Origin: Zerene cesonia
Lineage: Eukaryota > Arthropoda > Insecta > Lepidoptera > Pieridae
Assembly: GCF_012273895.1 (NCBI RefSeq)
Contig: NC_052108.1
Span: forward strand, 4,340,001-4,404,000
Length of the DNA: 64,000 nucleotides
Reading direction: 5' to 3'
Shown here: positions 49,906 through 61,699 of the stretch, in pieces
Layout: each line of letters opens with the position of its first letter
Position numbering within the stretch: position 1 is the first letter of the stretch
Translations under genes and position numbers: made by a program
The notes under the pieces: model-generated
Databases searched by the model: none
Told to the model about the DNA's origin: nothing
The model's input: the letters and a program-made list of their open reading frames with translations, nothing else

Positions 49906-50033
49906 CGACTTTTACTAACGGTAATAGTAAAGTATTATCTTATTCGTGTTACGATTTAATCAATCTATTCAATGAATAGACGTTGTACAACTGTATGCTG
50001 CTTCTCTTTATTCTGCTTTTCTTTTTCCTTTTA

Positions 50034-50036
<3 letters not shown>

Positions 50037-50086
<50 letters not shown>

Positions 50087-50416
50087 CACAGTCGGCAATG
50101 GAGCTGGTGGGACGCCTGATGGTAAGCGCTACCACCGCCCATGAACATTTGTAGAGACGTAAAGTCGATTACAGACCTTACGCCTCTACAAATGGATTGC
50201 CGACTTTAAATTGGGAAGGGATTAAGAAAGGATTTGCGAGAGGAATAAAGGAAAGGACTGGGAAGGGGAAGGAAAAGGATATGGGCCTCCGGCTCCCCCA
50301 CTCACCGAACGAAACACAGCAGAATGCTATTTCACGCCGGTCTTCTGTGGGGGTGTGGTACTTCCCCGGTGCGAGCTGGCCCAATTCGTGCCGAAGCGTG
50401 CTCGACTACTACATGT
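50037..50416 (-). mobile_element. Retroposon family 'B', full-length copy with poly(A) tail
   Basis: The best copy of the family in the window. On the plus strand it starts with 46 T (a poly(A) tail in reverse), then TGTCACAGTCGGCAATGGAG, GCGCTACCACCGCCCATGAA, and the head GCGAGCTGGCCCAATTCGTG and CCGAAGCGTGCTCGACTACT. The tail segment CGCTTACCATCAGGCG resembles LINE-mobilised lepidopteran SINEs. Both strands carry open frames that are not genes. Confidence 0.85.
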
Positions 50417-51290
50417 AAACTAGACTGTATTATGGCCCGAAATCGGTCCGAATGGGAGAGCTCCCGGCGGTGGTGTGTCCCTTTCTAATGAGGGATCTTG
50501 ACCAAAACAAATAGGGGACAAGTTGCTTGAAAAACGAGATCCTGATATATATTATAGCGATGCTAAGTTGCTTAATTTAATGCATGTAATAAAGGAAAAT
50601 ATGCAGGTATGTATATTAGGTATATGTTACCAAAAAAATTAAAAGAAGATTGTTAGTGCGCATAAATTATTTATATGAAAAATTATTTAACATAAAATAT
50701 TTAAACAAATATTCAAAAAAGAATCATCAAAATCGGTTCAACCGTTTGGGCGCAATAAAGCCATGGACAGACACACACACACAAACGTGTTTAACTAACT
50801 TATAACACAACGTTGGCTATGTCGGGGGCTACAAATGGTTTTGATTATCAAAATTCATGGTTACCCTAAAATTATGATTGTTGGTATTCCTTACCGTGAA
50901 AAAAAAGGGGGCTACCGGGATAACACTTATTTCCGTACCCTTATATACTATAGGAATTCACGAAATGAATGAAACAAACTTTTTCATGAAAGGCAAACTG
51001 GTTTGATATGAAAAAAATTACTCAATCGCAAATCGGCGCGCGGGAATATTCGATCCTACAGTTCAAATGACAGCGTAGAAATAAAATCAACCACGCAATC
51101 TATCCAAGCTTTATTTTTTTAATCCCCAACTATCAAATTATATTGTTACTCATTACTTATTCATTGTTATTAATTGAAATATTGAAAAACCTTTCGAAGT
51201 TTCTTAGTCGTTCGTTTCGATAAATCATACAAGAGAAAATATAATTTTCTGCCATTTCTACAAAAATCACTTATTCGTTGAGTTGGCATA
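50417..51290. other. Intergenic
   Basis: AT-rich. A partial repeat-like block is at about 50735-50800 (CGGTTCAACCGTTTGGGCGC, ACACACACAC). No gene seen. Confidence 0.45.
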
Positions 51291-51449
51291 ATGTCAGACA
51301 AGGATACACTACCAACGGGATACGTTTCCCTGAACCGCTTCTGTCTAGCTAACGGTAATAGAGAAATTGAAACCCTAAATCCAGTCATCAAAACAAATAT
51401 TTATTTGTTGCACCGTAGTTATATTACGTCTTTGGTGTTCATATTATAG
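51291..51449 (+). CDS. Short open frame, 52 codons, doubtful
   Basis: It starts MSDKDTLPTGYVSLNRF after a good context (A at -3) and ends in TAG 51447-51449. The first 25 codons look protein-like, the rest less so. There is no recognisable family. It might be an exon or a remnant, and could be a chance frame. Confidence 0.15.
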   Translation: MSDKDTLPTGYVSLNRFCLANGNREIETLNPVIKTNIYLLHRSYITSLVFIL

Positions 51450-51853
51450 ATTGATTGTCTTAGATATAACAAAATTTGACAATTTACAGCTTACATTCTA
51501 TTCGTACATATTGCTAATCTGTGGTTCATTTGACTTTCATGTTTTTGCTTGCCTACTTAAGTACCCTGCTCTTGAGATTTGTCAAATGAATATAAATAAA
51601 AAATATTTTAAATCGAAAGCTCAGGGTTCAGGCTGTAATGATATCAAAGAAACTGCCTTGCGGCCAATAACAATATTAATTTGATATCCGTCAAATAAAA
51701 CGTGATGATAACTAAATTATAGGTGTTAATATTTCGTTTTGTGATAAATAAAAACAAATTTATCGAGTTTTCAATTTTAGGAAATTAAAGTTCAATAGTT
51801 ATACTTTTTGACGTCTAAAATATTGATAAGTCTGCAGCTTCTAAAACCACAAA

Positions 51854-53778
51854 ATGGAAAATACACTAGGTAGGTAGCCAATAAAATAATCTTGCAATAA
51901 TAGTAATACAATTCATCAAGAAGCTATTAATTTTACAGAAGATTGTGCAGTGTGTATGCAAAAATATAATCATCCAGCCAAATTACCTTGTGATCATATT
52001 TTCTGTTTTCTTTGTGTGAAGGTAAGTTATTATACAATAATTAAAAATGTATGTAATTTTACCAATAAGTTCATGTGAAATGAAATAAAATATTTTTTTT
52101 TTAGTTGTTATTATATGGCAATTCATTTGAACTTAAAAACTGTTGCTTTGATTGATTAAAAGGTTTTTCTTATCTGATATGAATTATTAATAAAATAAGC
52201 AGTGGCGGCTCAGTGGTGAAGACCTTGGATTTAAAATAAATAAGTCGGGGGTTTCAAGACCTGGCAAGCATGCATGAAATAAATTGGTTTTCAAATGTTC
52301 TATAGCTGAGAAATTTTTAAGTAATAGAAAGCATTTGTTCACAATGTATTGAAACCGGTCTTTTCCCAACCTCATGATCGATTTCTATCTATAAATTAAT
52401 TTTTTTTCATTTATACAGCTTTTGAATGACAAATATAGAAATTAAGGGGGTCCTAAACTTTGTAAAATTGTTTTATGGGACCCTGAGTTGCAGTTGTTGT
52501 AAGTAAAGTTTGGTAATTGTGTTATCTTCCATTGTGTGTTGCAATGTTATATTTTCCGAATAAAAAAACAATCTAGGACATTGATAAAGTTCTTTCCTAT
52601 TTTTAAAGTTCTGTGAATAGTTAGCACAGCATTGAGAACAAATAGCTGACTCGGCCTCAGGACAGAGAACACAGAGTACAGGTTTGTTCTGGGAAAGCAA
52701 CAGGTTTTCTAATTATTTATATTTTTAGGGTGTAATGAGAAGAAATCACAACTGTCCAATGTGCCGTACACCAATTCCTTTAGACTACTTAGACAATCCT
52801 GTATTTATTAATGAAACGGAAAATGAAATAGTTAATGATTTTGAAAATGAAAAATACTGGTGGTATTATGAAGGAAGGGATGGTGAGTAATACTTTAGCC
52901 TTAAATTATATTTCAGATTTAGGCAATAGACCAAAGTATTTTTTATTTAGTTATTACTAATTTATTAAGCATCATATTTGTATACATTACTCAAGTTAAA
53001 CAGCAATTAGAAAACTTAACTTCATATTTTACTTTATTCAATGTCTCCATTTACTATAAGAAATTTACCAAAATCACATATAAATCATTTTTAAGGATGG
53101 TGGAGTTATGATGAAAGAAGTAATGATGATTTAGAATCAGACTTCAATGCAGGAAAGACTGAATGTAAACTATTGGTAGCAGGTGCTATGTATTGTGTAG
53201 ACTTTAATACAATGATTCAATTTCAACTGAATGATCCTGGAAGAAGAAGAAAAGTCAAAAGGGACTCAATCAAACATCCTTCTAAAGGTACACTGTACGC
53301 ACCTGGAGTAAATAATATGTGGAAAGATTAATGTTGAACTATTTTTATAGTTGTTTCATTATATTTTATAGGTATTGCTGGAATAAGAAAAAATATTCCT
53401 TCATTCAATTCTAATAATAATAATGATACCACTCTAAATGTAAATCAAATTTCACCTACCAATTCTCCAGAAAATGAAACGGATGTACATAGTTCTGACA
53501 ATGTTGTAGCATTGCAAGCAAATGATATTGAAGCTATATCTCAAAGTTTGAGGTAAGAAATGTCAATGTAAAATAATGAATTTAATTTTGCTGAATGTGT
53601 TTTACCCATTAGTAAAAATAAAAATTATTTTCGCTATTTTGAAGTTTACCCAATTTCTATCATCTACTGCATGTGTAAAACATAAGATTTTACTTGATTT
53701 GTAATTTTTGTTCGTTTCAGTTTTATGTCAATACAAGAAGCAGAAAATCCTTCAAGCCCTTCTCCAGAAAACACATGA
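51854..53778 (+). CDS. Iduna: E3 ubiquitin ligase Iduna / RNF146
   Basis: A poly(ADP-ribose)-dependent E3 ligase. Its WWE domain reads iso-ADP-ribose and its RING ubiquitinates PARylated targets such as Axin, feeding into Wnt signalling. Six exons, 51854-51869, 51939-52021, 52729-52882, 53096-53287, 53372-53552 and 53721-53778, join to 227 aa. The RING is C8-C11...C23-H25-C28-C31...C42-C45 ([28 protein letters not shown]). The WWE domain spans about 77-150, from [19 protein letters not shown] to [18 protein letters not shown]. The C-terminal tail is Ser/Asn-rich and probably disordered. The first exon is only 16 bases of coding sequence, but its donor CTAG|GTAGGT and the next acceptor give GAA at the join, as the family requires. 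ATTAAA at 53895-53900 may be the poly(A) signal. Confidence 0.95.
52198..52290 (+). mobile_element. tRNA-derived SINE, 5' fragment
   Basis: AGCAGTGGCGGCTCAGTGGTG ... GGGGGTTTCAAGACCTGGC, the tRNA-like head of the family at 36894-37210, in the second intron of Iduna. Confidence 0.8.
52473..52692 (-). other. Cysteine-rich antisense frame inside an Iduna intron, possible terminal exon
   Basis: On the minus strand, TTGCTTTCCCAG (a good acceptor) precedes an open stretch [20 protein letters not shown], then [18 protein letters not shown], which continues to a TAA at 52473-52475. The C-x2-C-x7-C-x2-C-C spacing suggests metal binding and resembles, loosely, HIT-type zinc fingers. The frame has no ATG. 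It could be the last exon of an overlapping gene, a processed-copy remnant, or chance. Confidence 0.3.
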
Positions 53779-54263
53779 TATATTGTTTTATTTATTATCT
53801 TTTTAACTGTCTTTCTATACGAGATTTTCAAACAACTTATGAAGCTAAGGATTAGTTACATATTGTAGAAAATATTGTATTGAATTTGTTGGAAATTAAA
53901 TTATTTTAATGTATTATTTACAAAAATACACTGCAAATAACTACATTTATCTTCGCTCCATATATTACAACCAATGTTTGATATATTTTTAAACAGGTAG
54001 AAAAGGGTAGTAACAGACATAAGAATAATACTTATAGATCAATTATTATATTTTAGTAAATGTTACTGAAAATTAAGATTTTTTTTTATTTTATACTGGT
54101 TTGAATTTTTACAACAAAGTTGAGGCGTTTATTTACAATGGTACCATGTTATTTAAAAATTGAGTACAAATTACCACCTACCACTTACTATATACTACCT
54201 ACCACACCACATATTTTTCACAACATTAAAGTAATCATTGTTTTATAAATAAAAAAGGCAACT
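53779..54263. other. Iduna 3' flank
   Basis: 3' untranslated and intergenic AT-rich sequence; ATTAAA at 53895. Confidence 0.5.
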
Positions 54264-54565
54264 ACATCATCATCAGCTCAAATATGTTCCCACTTCTGGG
54301 ACACAGGCCTCCTATGAGGGTTCAGGCCATAATCCACCACACTGGCCAAGTGCGGGTTAGCAGATCTCACATGTCGTCGAACTTTTGATTCTTGGACATG
54401 CCGGTTTCCTCACGATGTTTTCCTTCACAGTTTTAAGCATTGGTGATGTAATCCACATGTGCAGATAAATTGAAAAATCAATTTATTTCCTGCACGCTCG
54501 CCCTGTCTCAAACCCTGACTTATCAATTTTGAAGTTGGAGGTTCTCATCACTAAGCCACCACTGC
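54264..54565 (-). mobile_element. tRNA-derived SINE, near full-length, reverse
   Basis: From ATCATCATCAGCTCAAATAT to CACTAAGCCACCACTGC, the whole family of 36894-37210 in reverse, between Iduna and mRpL36. Confidence 0.87.
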
Positions 54566-54695
54566 TTTTTTTTAAAAAGGCAACTCATAAAAGAGAAATT
54601 CTATAATATTGAGAATATAATTGTAATGTACGTAATGTGTTGAATAATATCTAATTCATATATAATGGCATATCTTCATTCAAATATGCATATAA

Positions 54696-54875
54696 TTAGC
54701 TACACCCCATGGTTTCACCTGCGTAAGTCTGTATCCTGTAGGAATATTGGGATAAAAAGTTGCCTGCATTGTGTTATTTTTAAAATTTAATTGCAATCAG
54801 TTAAGCAGTTTTTGCATGAGAGTAACAAATATATACACATCCCCACAAACTTTCACATTCATTATATTAGTAGGA
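54696..54875 (-). mobile_element. Helitron-like element (type TCCTACTAAT), reverse
   Basis: TAGCTACACCCCATGGTTTC to CATTATATTAGTAGGA. Reverse orientation, with a degenerate CTAG end. Confidence 0.8.
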
Positions 54876-54998
54876 TAGAATTTATTGAAATAATTTGGCT
54901 TGTTTTTTAAAGGATCAACAAAGGAAACAAAGTGTTGTATACAGGAAACTAAATTTAATTATTAAACTAATATTTTATTCTTCTAAATATTTCAATGC

Positions 54999-55334
54999 CT
55001 ACCACGGTCTCACTTTACTCTGACTTGCGTGAGTTAATATCCAAGTGTTATGTGGCTTCGGTGCTCGCAGGACTTGTTTATGTCTTGGATGTTCCTTACA
55101 CATGTTGTACAAGCGTTCTTGTCTATACACCAAGTAACACGACCTGCACCTCCTTTGTACTTTTCCCTTAACTTTCAAAGTACAAACAGGATTTATTGTA
55201 GGCAATTGTACTTGCAACAATTTTACACTATTCAATGTATTGTGGACAATACTGTAGTTTGCCGACATTGCATTTCCTAATGCCCTGCTAATGCCCGATA
55301 CTGACTTAGCCAGCGTAAATACTCTCTGCATCAT
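54999..55334 (-). CDS. mRpL36: Mitochondrial ribosomal protein bL36m
   Basis: The small zinc-binding protein of the mitochondrial large ribosomal subunit. 111 aa in a single exon. The N-terminal 50 residues are basic with hydroxylated and hydrophobic residues, as expected of a mitochondrial import sequence. The conserved L36 core is LKVKGKVQRRCRSCYLVYRQ followed by RLYNMCKEHPRHKQ, with the Cys-x2-Cys...Cys...His zinc ligands in place. The tail after HPRHKQ (about 23 residues) is an extension beyond the bacterial form. Two adjacent ATGs (55334 and 55331) could start it. A TTTATT on the plus strand at about 54973 is a likely poly(A) signal. It converges on Iduna. Confidence 0.95.
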   Translation of the reverse strand: MMQRVFTLAKSVSGISRALGNAMSANYSIVHNTLNSVKLLQVQLPTINPVCTLKVKGKVQRRCRSCYLVYRQERLYNMCKEHPRHKQVLRAPKPHNTWILTHASQSKVRPW

Positions 55335-55536
55335 CTTAAAAATAAGAAAATGCGTTTTTTGATGTAATATCTACTACTACTATTGATAATAATGTATCAT
55401 TCTTGAATTAATTAAACGTTAAAATGTGAATAAATTTTATAGTAAATATATACGTACGATTTAAAATCAAGTCAACTCAGAATTTAAAAAAATACAGTTT
55501 ATAATTTAGTAAATAACCTCAAGAAATAATTGTAGG

Positions 55537-55586
55537 CATTTGACAAATAACTATAAGTTGACATTTGACAAATAACTATAAGTTGA
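55537..55586. repeat. 25-bp direct tandem duplication
   Basis: Two exact copies of CATTTGACAAATAACTATAA GTTGA side by side. A third partial copy, CATTTAACAAA, follows. Confidence 0.85.
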
Positions 55587-56204
55587 CATTTAACAAAAGC
55601 AGTTTGACTTTGAAAATTGTTTTTTGTTACATAAATTTATTAAATCAGCTTCTAGGTCTTTGAACATTTTGATTAATATTTTCGTATCCAAAGAACGTTT
55701 AAGGTATTGTCCACAACAGTTGTGAACAGAGAATTCGTTACTTTGAGGTACAGAACAAAAGCAATTAAAACAAATACAATACTTATTTAAATATATAGCC
55801 TTTCGTTTCAGACAAATGAATTAATTATTTAACCAATCTTTATTTTGCACTATAGAAACTAAACAACATCATCATGTACATACATCGAATTCTCAACGGC
55901 GATATAAGAATAAACTGACTGGTTAATAATATTATGAATAAATCGCGTTTAAAATTCGTTACAAAATTTTTTAATCTACTTTTATTTTTATTTATGATAA
56001 AGTTTTTGTGTATTCGCGAATATGTTCGTAACGTATGAATTCTGACGATTTTTTTGTTGTTGGAAGGGAAATATTTTTGGGGCATCATATCAGTGCATAT
56101 TACGTTCATGTGTCATGGTAATATCCATGACATGACGGCCCTAAAATTTTATTCTAAAAGTATTTTTTTAGAAACCACAATTAATCTTATACCTTTTAAC
56201 GAGC

Positions 56205-56345
56205 AATTATATATATATATATATATATATATTCATGAAATTTTGTATATAGGGGGTTTCGGGGGCGATAAATCGATCTAGCTAGGAATTTTTTTTAGAA
56301 AATGTCATATTCGTGTTTTTTTTTTTCCTGATATCTATTGGTGAA
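56205..56345. repeat. TA tract and shared repeat block
   Basis: ACGAGCAATTATATATATAT and GGGTTTCGGGGGCGATAAATC also occur, in the same order, at 13510-13551 and 13794-13820. Confidence 0.7.
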
Positions 56346-56360
56346 TAATAATACTATTTT

Positions 56361-56464
56361 GCTTCGTAGATAGCTGGACAACTGAAATAACACATAGGCA
56401 CTTCTTATACCGATATTCCTACGGGATACGGACTTACGCGGTTTCAATCGCGGGTCACAGCTAG
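56361..56464 (+). mobile_element. Helitron-like 3' half
   Basis: TAGATAGCTGGACAACTGAA ... TACGGGATACGGACTTACGC ... CACAGCTAG^T. The head is missing. Confidence 0.75.
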
Positions 56465-57080
56465 TATTTTATTATTAAAGACCTATTTGTGACACCTCAT
56501 TTGATTACATATTCGCTTATCAATATTTTTATCCCCCGATTGCATATAACGATATCACCTTTAAAAAACATACCAGGAAACAAAAAAAAAAACATTAAGA
56601 ACCGTTATTTTGGGATTGATAATCCGTATCTAATTCTTTAAAAAAAAAATGTAGGTGTAAAAATGGTCTGTTTAGTGTTTTGTACATAGATTTAAACCCT
56701 AAGCTGGTGATGTATAGTTACCATTATCGCTTACGAACGACTTCTTATGAGTTAAAACTGAATTTGTAATAGTATGTAGTAGTTTTTATTTGGAATTAAG
56801 AGTTGGAAGTATTAGAGTTATAGTTATATAGCGAGATATTTTTTTTTCGATACTAAATTTCTCAAACTTTTTAATTTTAATTGCAATAACATTAACAATA
56901 CAAAATTAGTTAAAAATGGTTATACGGTATTTTTTTAAATATACACATTTTTATGAACGCAGATTGTATATGTTTTCTCTGATAAATTAAAACGGAGTCA
57001 TCTTAATACATATTTTTAATAAAGTACCTTAAATGGCCTGCAAATATAATATAACACATAGTTTCCAAATTGAAGAAGAA

Positions 57081-57259
57081 CTAGCTGCGCCCCTGCGGTT
57101 TCACCCGTGTAAGTCCGTATCCCGTGGGAATATCGGGATAAAAGTTGTCCAGCTGTCTACGTACCAAATACATTGCAATCTGTTCAGTAGTTTTTGCGTG
57201 AAAGAGCAAAAAACGCACACACATCCTTACAAACTTACGCATTTATAATATTAGTAGGA
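57081..57259 (-). mobile_element. Non-autonomous Helitron-like element (type TCCTACTAAT), reverse
   Basis: A^CTAGCTGCGCCCCTGCGG to TTATAATATTAGTAGGA^T. Complete ends, reverse orientation. Confidence 0.87.
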
Positions 57260-57969
57260 TTATTCTCAAAGGACTTTACCATTTAATTACTGGATTATAC
57301 GCTAGATCACATTACAAACACACATAAACACAAAGGCCATTTTTTGTAATCATTGACAAGCATTTAAATTATTTAATTTACAATATTTTCAATTATAGTT
57401 CCGTAATAGTTCAGAGATTGTTTCAAATTTAATCAATCTGTCCATTATCAACATGATGGTACGTATATTTAATCATTACTGTAAGTGGATACATCTGCAG
57501 CTGCAGTTGCAACTTTTCATATTAATAAATATATAAATCAAAAATGATTTTTTTTAGTATATTTGATGAGCGGTACTATTTAATGATAAGCATTTAGAAA
57601 GAACTTCGGACTTTGCCGATTAATCATTGCTTTACTAATTACGCTGTTGGTTAAACTATTAAACAATGACATATTTACATAAATCCTTTTACGAAAGCAT
57701 TGACACATGGATATGCATATATATAGACATCAATCAACGATATCATACGTGTTCATTACACTTATAATATACCATTTTGTAAAATTGAGCAAACGAAATT
57801 GATCATAAGTATTTAAATTGGTTTTTAGTTTACAATATTTCTTACGTAGATCCGTCAAGTAAATTTTTATCTGAAACGAGATTTGATCTTTTGACCTGAT
57901 AACATTAACAGAGATTGTTGGACTATAGAAATAATTGGTGATTGGAGGAATATAGACGTGCGGACCAGA
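57260..57969. other. Upstream of the RidA gene
   Basis: AT-rich with no recognisable element. It presumably holds the RidA promoter. Confidence 0.45.
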
Positions 57970-60900
57970 ATGGATTCCTCCAACAATGAAGCAGTGCCTG
58001 GCTGCAATAAACATAGAGTTACTAAGACTATTGTTACCTCTCCTGAAATTTATAAACCCGTTGGACCTTACAGGTAGGTAGACATGTTTATTTACATATG
58101 CGTCGACTTTTTTTTCGACTTAGGTTCTGCCAAATTAATTAAATCAACATGATCTTTTTCAAAAGTTTATTAATATTGCTAAAAATACACGCTTTTAATA
58201 GTGGAATGTATTTTATACATGGACATATTTCTACTTTTTTTAAATAATGTAATGGCTTAAATGAAGTTAGGATAAATCATTTTATGACCTACCTAGTTGG
58301 TTTTTATAATGATCGGAACGAATTATATATTTATATCAATATACACATTATCTGTATCATTGCTATTCAATCTCGCTCCGCCAATAGTTTCTTATTGTGC
58401 TTGTTACCTTTTGCCCCGGTTGCCTTGAAGAGGTGTCACTGTTTAGTGATAAGGCCGCCCAACAAATGTAGGTACTTTTGTTTTACAAATTAGTTACAAA
58501 GATGGAGTTCCCTTTTAACTAATACACTACTAATATGTGCGAATATATACAATTTTAGTGAAGTGTTAAATAAATAATTAAGGTGTCCAAACGAAGTTAA
58601 ATCGACTGATCGTGCCAATTTATGTGTACAAAGAACTTTAGTACCTACCTACGTAACAATATCTATTGTGCTTTCATATTTTGTAATTTCGTAAAAGAAA
58701 AAAAATGAAATAGTATAAGAGTAAATCTTTGTTTTAATCGACGTTATTTTGATAACTAGATTGTCATAAAAAGTCGATAGCAGTAAATAAAATTATAAAG
58801 CCTTAGATTGTATTCCTATCATTACTTAAAAGGTTCGCTAAATATGTACCTATGTAATTACACTATTAAAATAAAACCCTGTGACCTTTATAAATCCACT
58901 TATGTTATATTTCTCGACAAGAAACGTTCTTAACGTTTGTAAATAAAACACATTTACATCTAATTTATTATGCGTTACTGACGTTTCTTTAACGTTAGTC
59001 TGCATACATTAATTAAATTAAAAACACTTTATAACTTTCATTTAGAAAATTCTAAGTAAGGTGCCTACTCCGAATAGATTTACGTGTATTGTAGGTACTT
59101 TTTCTGTTTTCGGAACAATTGATCCCTAATGGTTTTGCAATAATGCAGACAAGATTGTTCATAATATTTAATCATCCGTATATTAATTATCTCATGTAAT
59201 CATTGCAATAGTATATTATTTCACATTCAGCAAAATTTTTCGGCGCGAACTGGACAAATTCGTGCTGATTGCTGAAGCGTGCTCGACTCTCACATTAAAA
59301 ATCAATAATATTATATTTAGTATAGACAAAGATAACATAATAATATATAGGTAACTAATTGCCTCATTGCTCTAGTTCTATGAAGAATTGTACCTATATC
59401 ATGTCTTATGCTTCTTAGCATGTGCAGACCACTAGGCCCCACGTTTGATTTAACGGTCGGTTAAAAAAAATATCTTTTGGTAATTTCAAATTTATAAATA
59501 ACAACATATAGTCTGCCGGAAGCCGGAAAGTTTACGGTCTTGGAACACACCCGTATTATTAAATAATTCCTACACAACCCATGCCAACAAGACCTGGTGA
59601 AGGATCGATCTTTTTCTGTACACCTGATCTCTATCCGATTGCATCAGTCCATCTTATTCTAGGACTAACTTTACGTATTGCGCAGCCAGTATTAATCAAT
59701 ATTGACTACTATTAGGAGGATCTATATGTATACACATTAACGTTTACTTGCGTAATCAAAAGTATAAAGATAACGGCTAACATGGTAATGATATATTTTC
59801 ATCATCATCATCATCNNNNNNNNNNNNNNNNNNNNNNNNNNNNNNNNNNNNNNNNNNNNNNNNNNNNNNNNNNNNNNNNNNNNNNNNNNNNNNNNNNNNN
59901 NNNNNNNNNNNNNNNNNNNNNNNNNNNNNNNNNNNNNNNNNNNNNNNNNNNNNNNNNNNNNNNNNNNNNNNNNNNNNNNNNNNNNNNNNNNNNNNNNNNN
60001 NNNNNNNNNNNNNNNNNNNNNNNNNNNNNNNNNNNNNNNNNNNNNNNNNNNNNNNNNNNNNNNNNNNNNNNNNNNNNNNNNNNNNNNNNNNNNNNNNNNN
60101 NNNNNNNNNNNNNNNNNNNNNNNNNNNNNNNNNNNNNNNNNNNNNNNNNNNNNNNNNNNNNNNNNNNNNNNNNNNNNNNNNNNNNNNNNNNNNNNNNNNN
60201 NNNNNNNNNNNNNNNNNNNNNNNNNNNNNNNNNNNNNNNNNNNNNNNNNNNNNNNNNNNNNNNNNNNNNNNNNNNNNNNNNNNNNNNNNNNNNNNNNNNN
60301 NNNNNNNNNNNNNNNNNNNNNNNNNNNNNNNNNNNNNNNNNNNNNNNNNNNNNNNNNNNNNNNNNNNNNNNNNNNNNNNNNNNNNNNNNNNNNNNNNNNN
60401 NNNNNNNNNNNNNNNNNNNNNNNNNNNNNNNNNNNNNNNNNNNNNNNNNNNNNNNNNNNNNNNNNNNNNNNNNNNNNNNNNNNNNNNNNNNNNNNNNNNN
60501 NNNNNNNNNNNNNNNNNNNNNNNNNNNNNNNNNNNNNNNNNNNNNNNNNNNNNNNNNNNNNNNNNNNNNNNNNNNNNNNNNNNNNNNNNNNNNNNNNNNN
60601 NNNNNNNNNNNNNNNNNNNNNNNNNNNNNNNNNNNNNNNNNNNNNNNNNNNNNNNNNNNNNNNNNNNNNNNNNNNNNNNNNNNNNNNNNNNNNNNNNNNN
60701 NNNNNNNNNNNNNNNNNNNNNNNNNNNNNNNNNNNNNNNNNNNNNNNNNNNNNNNNNNNNNNNNNNNNNNNNNNNNNNNNNNNNNNNNNNNNNNNNNNNN
60801 NNNNNNNNNNNNNNNTCCTGCACGCTCGCCCGGTCTCGAACCCCGACTTATCGATTTTGAAGTCCGAGGTTCTCACCACTGAGCCACCATTGCATTCATA

Positions 60901-61699
60901 TATATTTTCAGTCAAGCAATATTAGCCGACAAAACGCTCTACATATCGGGCGTGTTGGGTATGGATCCACAAGCCCAGTTGGTATGCGGAGGCGCTGAAG
61001 CACAAGCTAAGCAGGCGTTAGATAATCTCAAGCACATACTTGAAGCTGGTGGCTCGTCACTTGCGGGCGTCATAAAGACTACAATATTACTTCTCAATAT
61101 GGACGACTTTCAAGCTGTTAATCAAGTTTACGCACAATGTGAGTACCTATATATCTACATAATATCTTAAATCAAATAAACAAAAGCATAGAAGAAATCT
61201 TAAAGCTATTTTCCATAATTTTACATTTAAATCTGAATCCTCCTGAAGGCCCACTAAATTCACAATCGAGATATCGACTTACCTTTGCTAAAGATGCAGT
61301 CCAAAGAAATTCAAGAATCAAGAAAGAAAAAATTTCATATTTAAGCTACTTCGTATCTAATTGGGGCTTAGTACTGATAATAAATAACTATAAGGATTAA
61401 GCAGTGAGAAAAAGTATCCGAACGAATTAAATTTTAATTGTTAATGCCATAGTAAAATGTACATAGAAAAATCATTTTTTAAATATTTTTTATCCATATT
61501 TATAACTATTTATATTTAAATAATGTATTTTTTCTTAAATTGCACTTATTTTATAGATTTTCCAAAAGACTGTCCCGCGAGAGCTACATATCAAGTCGCC
61601 AAACTGCCTCTCGGCGCTGCTGTCGAAATAGAAGCGATTGCCCTCAGCGGAGACCTCGTGATTGCTGAAGCGGGCCCCTGTCCGTGTGCCCGCATTTAA
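57970..61699 (+). CDS. UK114: RidA family 2-iminobutanoate/2-iminopropanoate deaminase (UK114)
   Basis: RidA/UK114 enzymes hydrolyse reactive imine and enamine intermediates made by PLP-dependent dehydratases. Three exons, 57970-58073, 60912-61138 and 61557-61699, give 157 aa. Exon 1 ends ...SPEIYKPVGPY; with exon 2 it reads GPYSQAILADKTLYISGVLG, the RidA GPYSQA...G-LY-SGQ block. Exon 3 carries CPARATYQVAKLPLGAAVEI, whose Arg corresponds to the catalytic/carboxylate-binding Arg, then EAIAL with the conserved Glu. The first 24 or so residues (MDSSNNEAVPGCNKHRV) are an extension before the usual start near TKTIVTSPE. The 2.8-kb first intron contains a gap and a SINE. AATAAA is at 62130-62135, 431 bases past the stop. 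Confidence 0.93.
59231..59302 (-). mobile_element. Retroposon family 'B' head fragment, reverse
   Basis: CGGCGCGAACTGGACAAATTC and GAAGCGTGCTCGACTCTCAC match the family-B head. It lies in the RidA first intron. Confidence 0.6.
59801..60895 (-). mobile_element. tRNA-derived SINE split by an assembly gap
   Basis: The left side is CATCATCATCATCATC, the 3' end of the SINE in reverse. The right side, 60816-60895, runs TCCTGCACGCTCGCCCGGTC to CACTGAGCCACCATTGC, its tRNA-like head. The 1000 N at 59816-60815 therefore most likely stand for only about 200 bases of SINE body. Confidence 0.8.

Larger units (their letters stand above)
55335..57080. other. Intergenic, mostly repeats
   Basis: It holds a 25-bp tandem duplication (55537-55586), an inverted-repeat element fragment (about 55935-55975), a TA tract with a GGGGGCGATAAATCGATC repeat (56205-56345) and a Helitron-like 3' half (56361-56464). 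No gene recognised. Confidence 0.55.

Noticed and set aside
50178..50418. Frames such as MGQLAPGKYHTPTEDRR as genes
   Set aside because: The same peptide appears in copies at 9112-9327 and 38862-39233, all inside the family-B retroposon.
58284..58493. Plus-strand 69-codon frame in the RidA intron
   Set aside because: Low-complexity AT-rich start, no family, no transcript logic within the intron.
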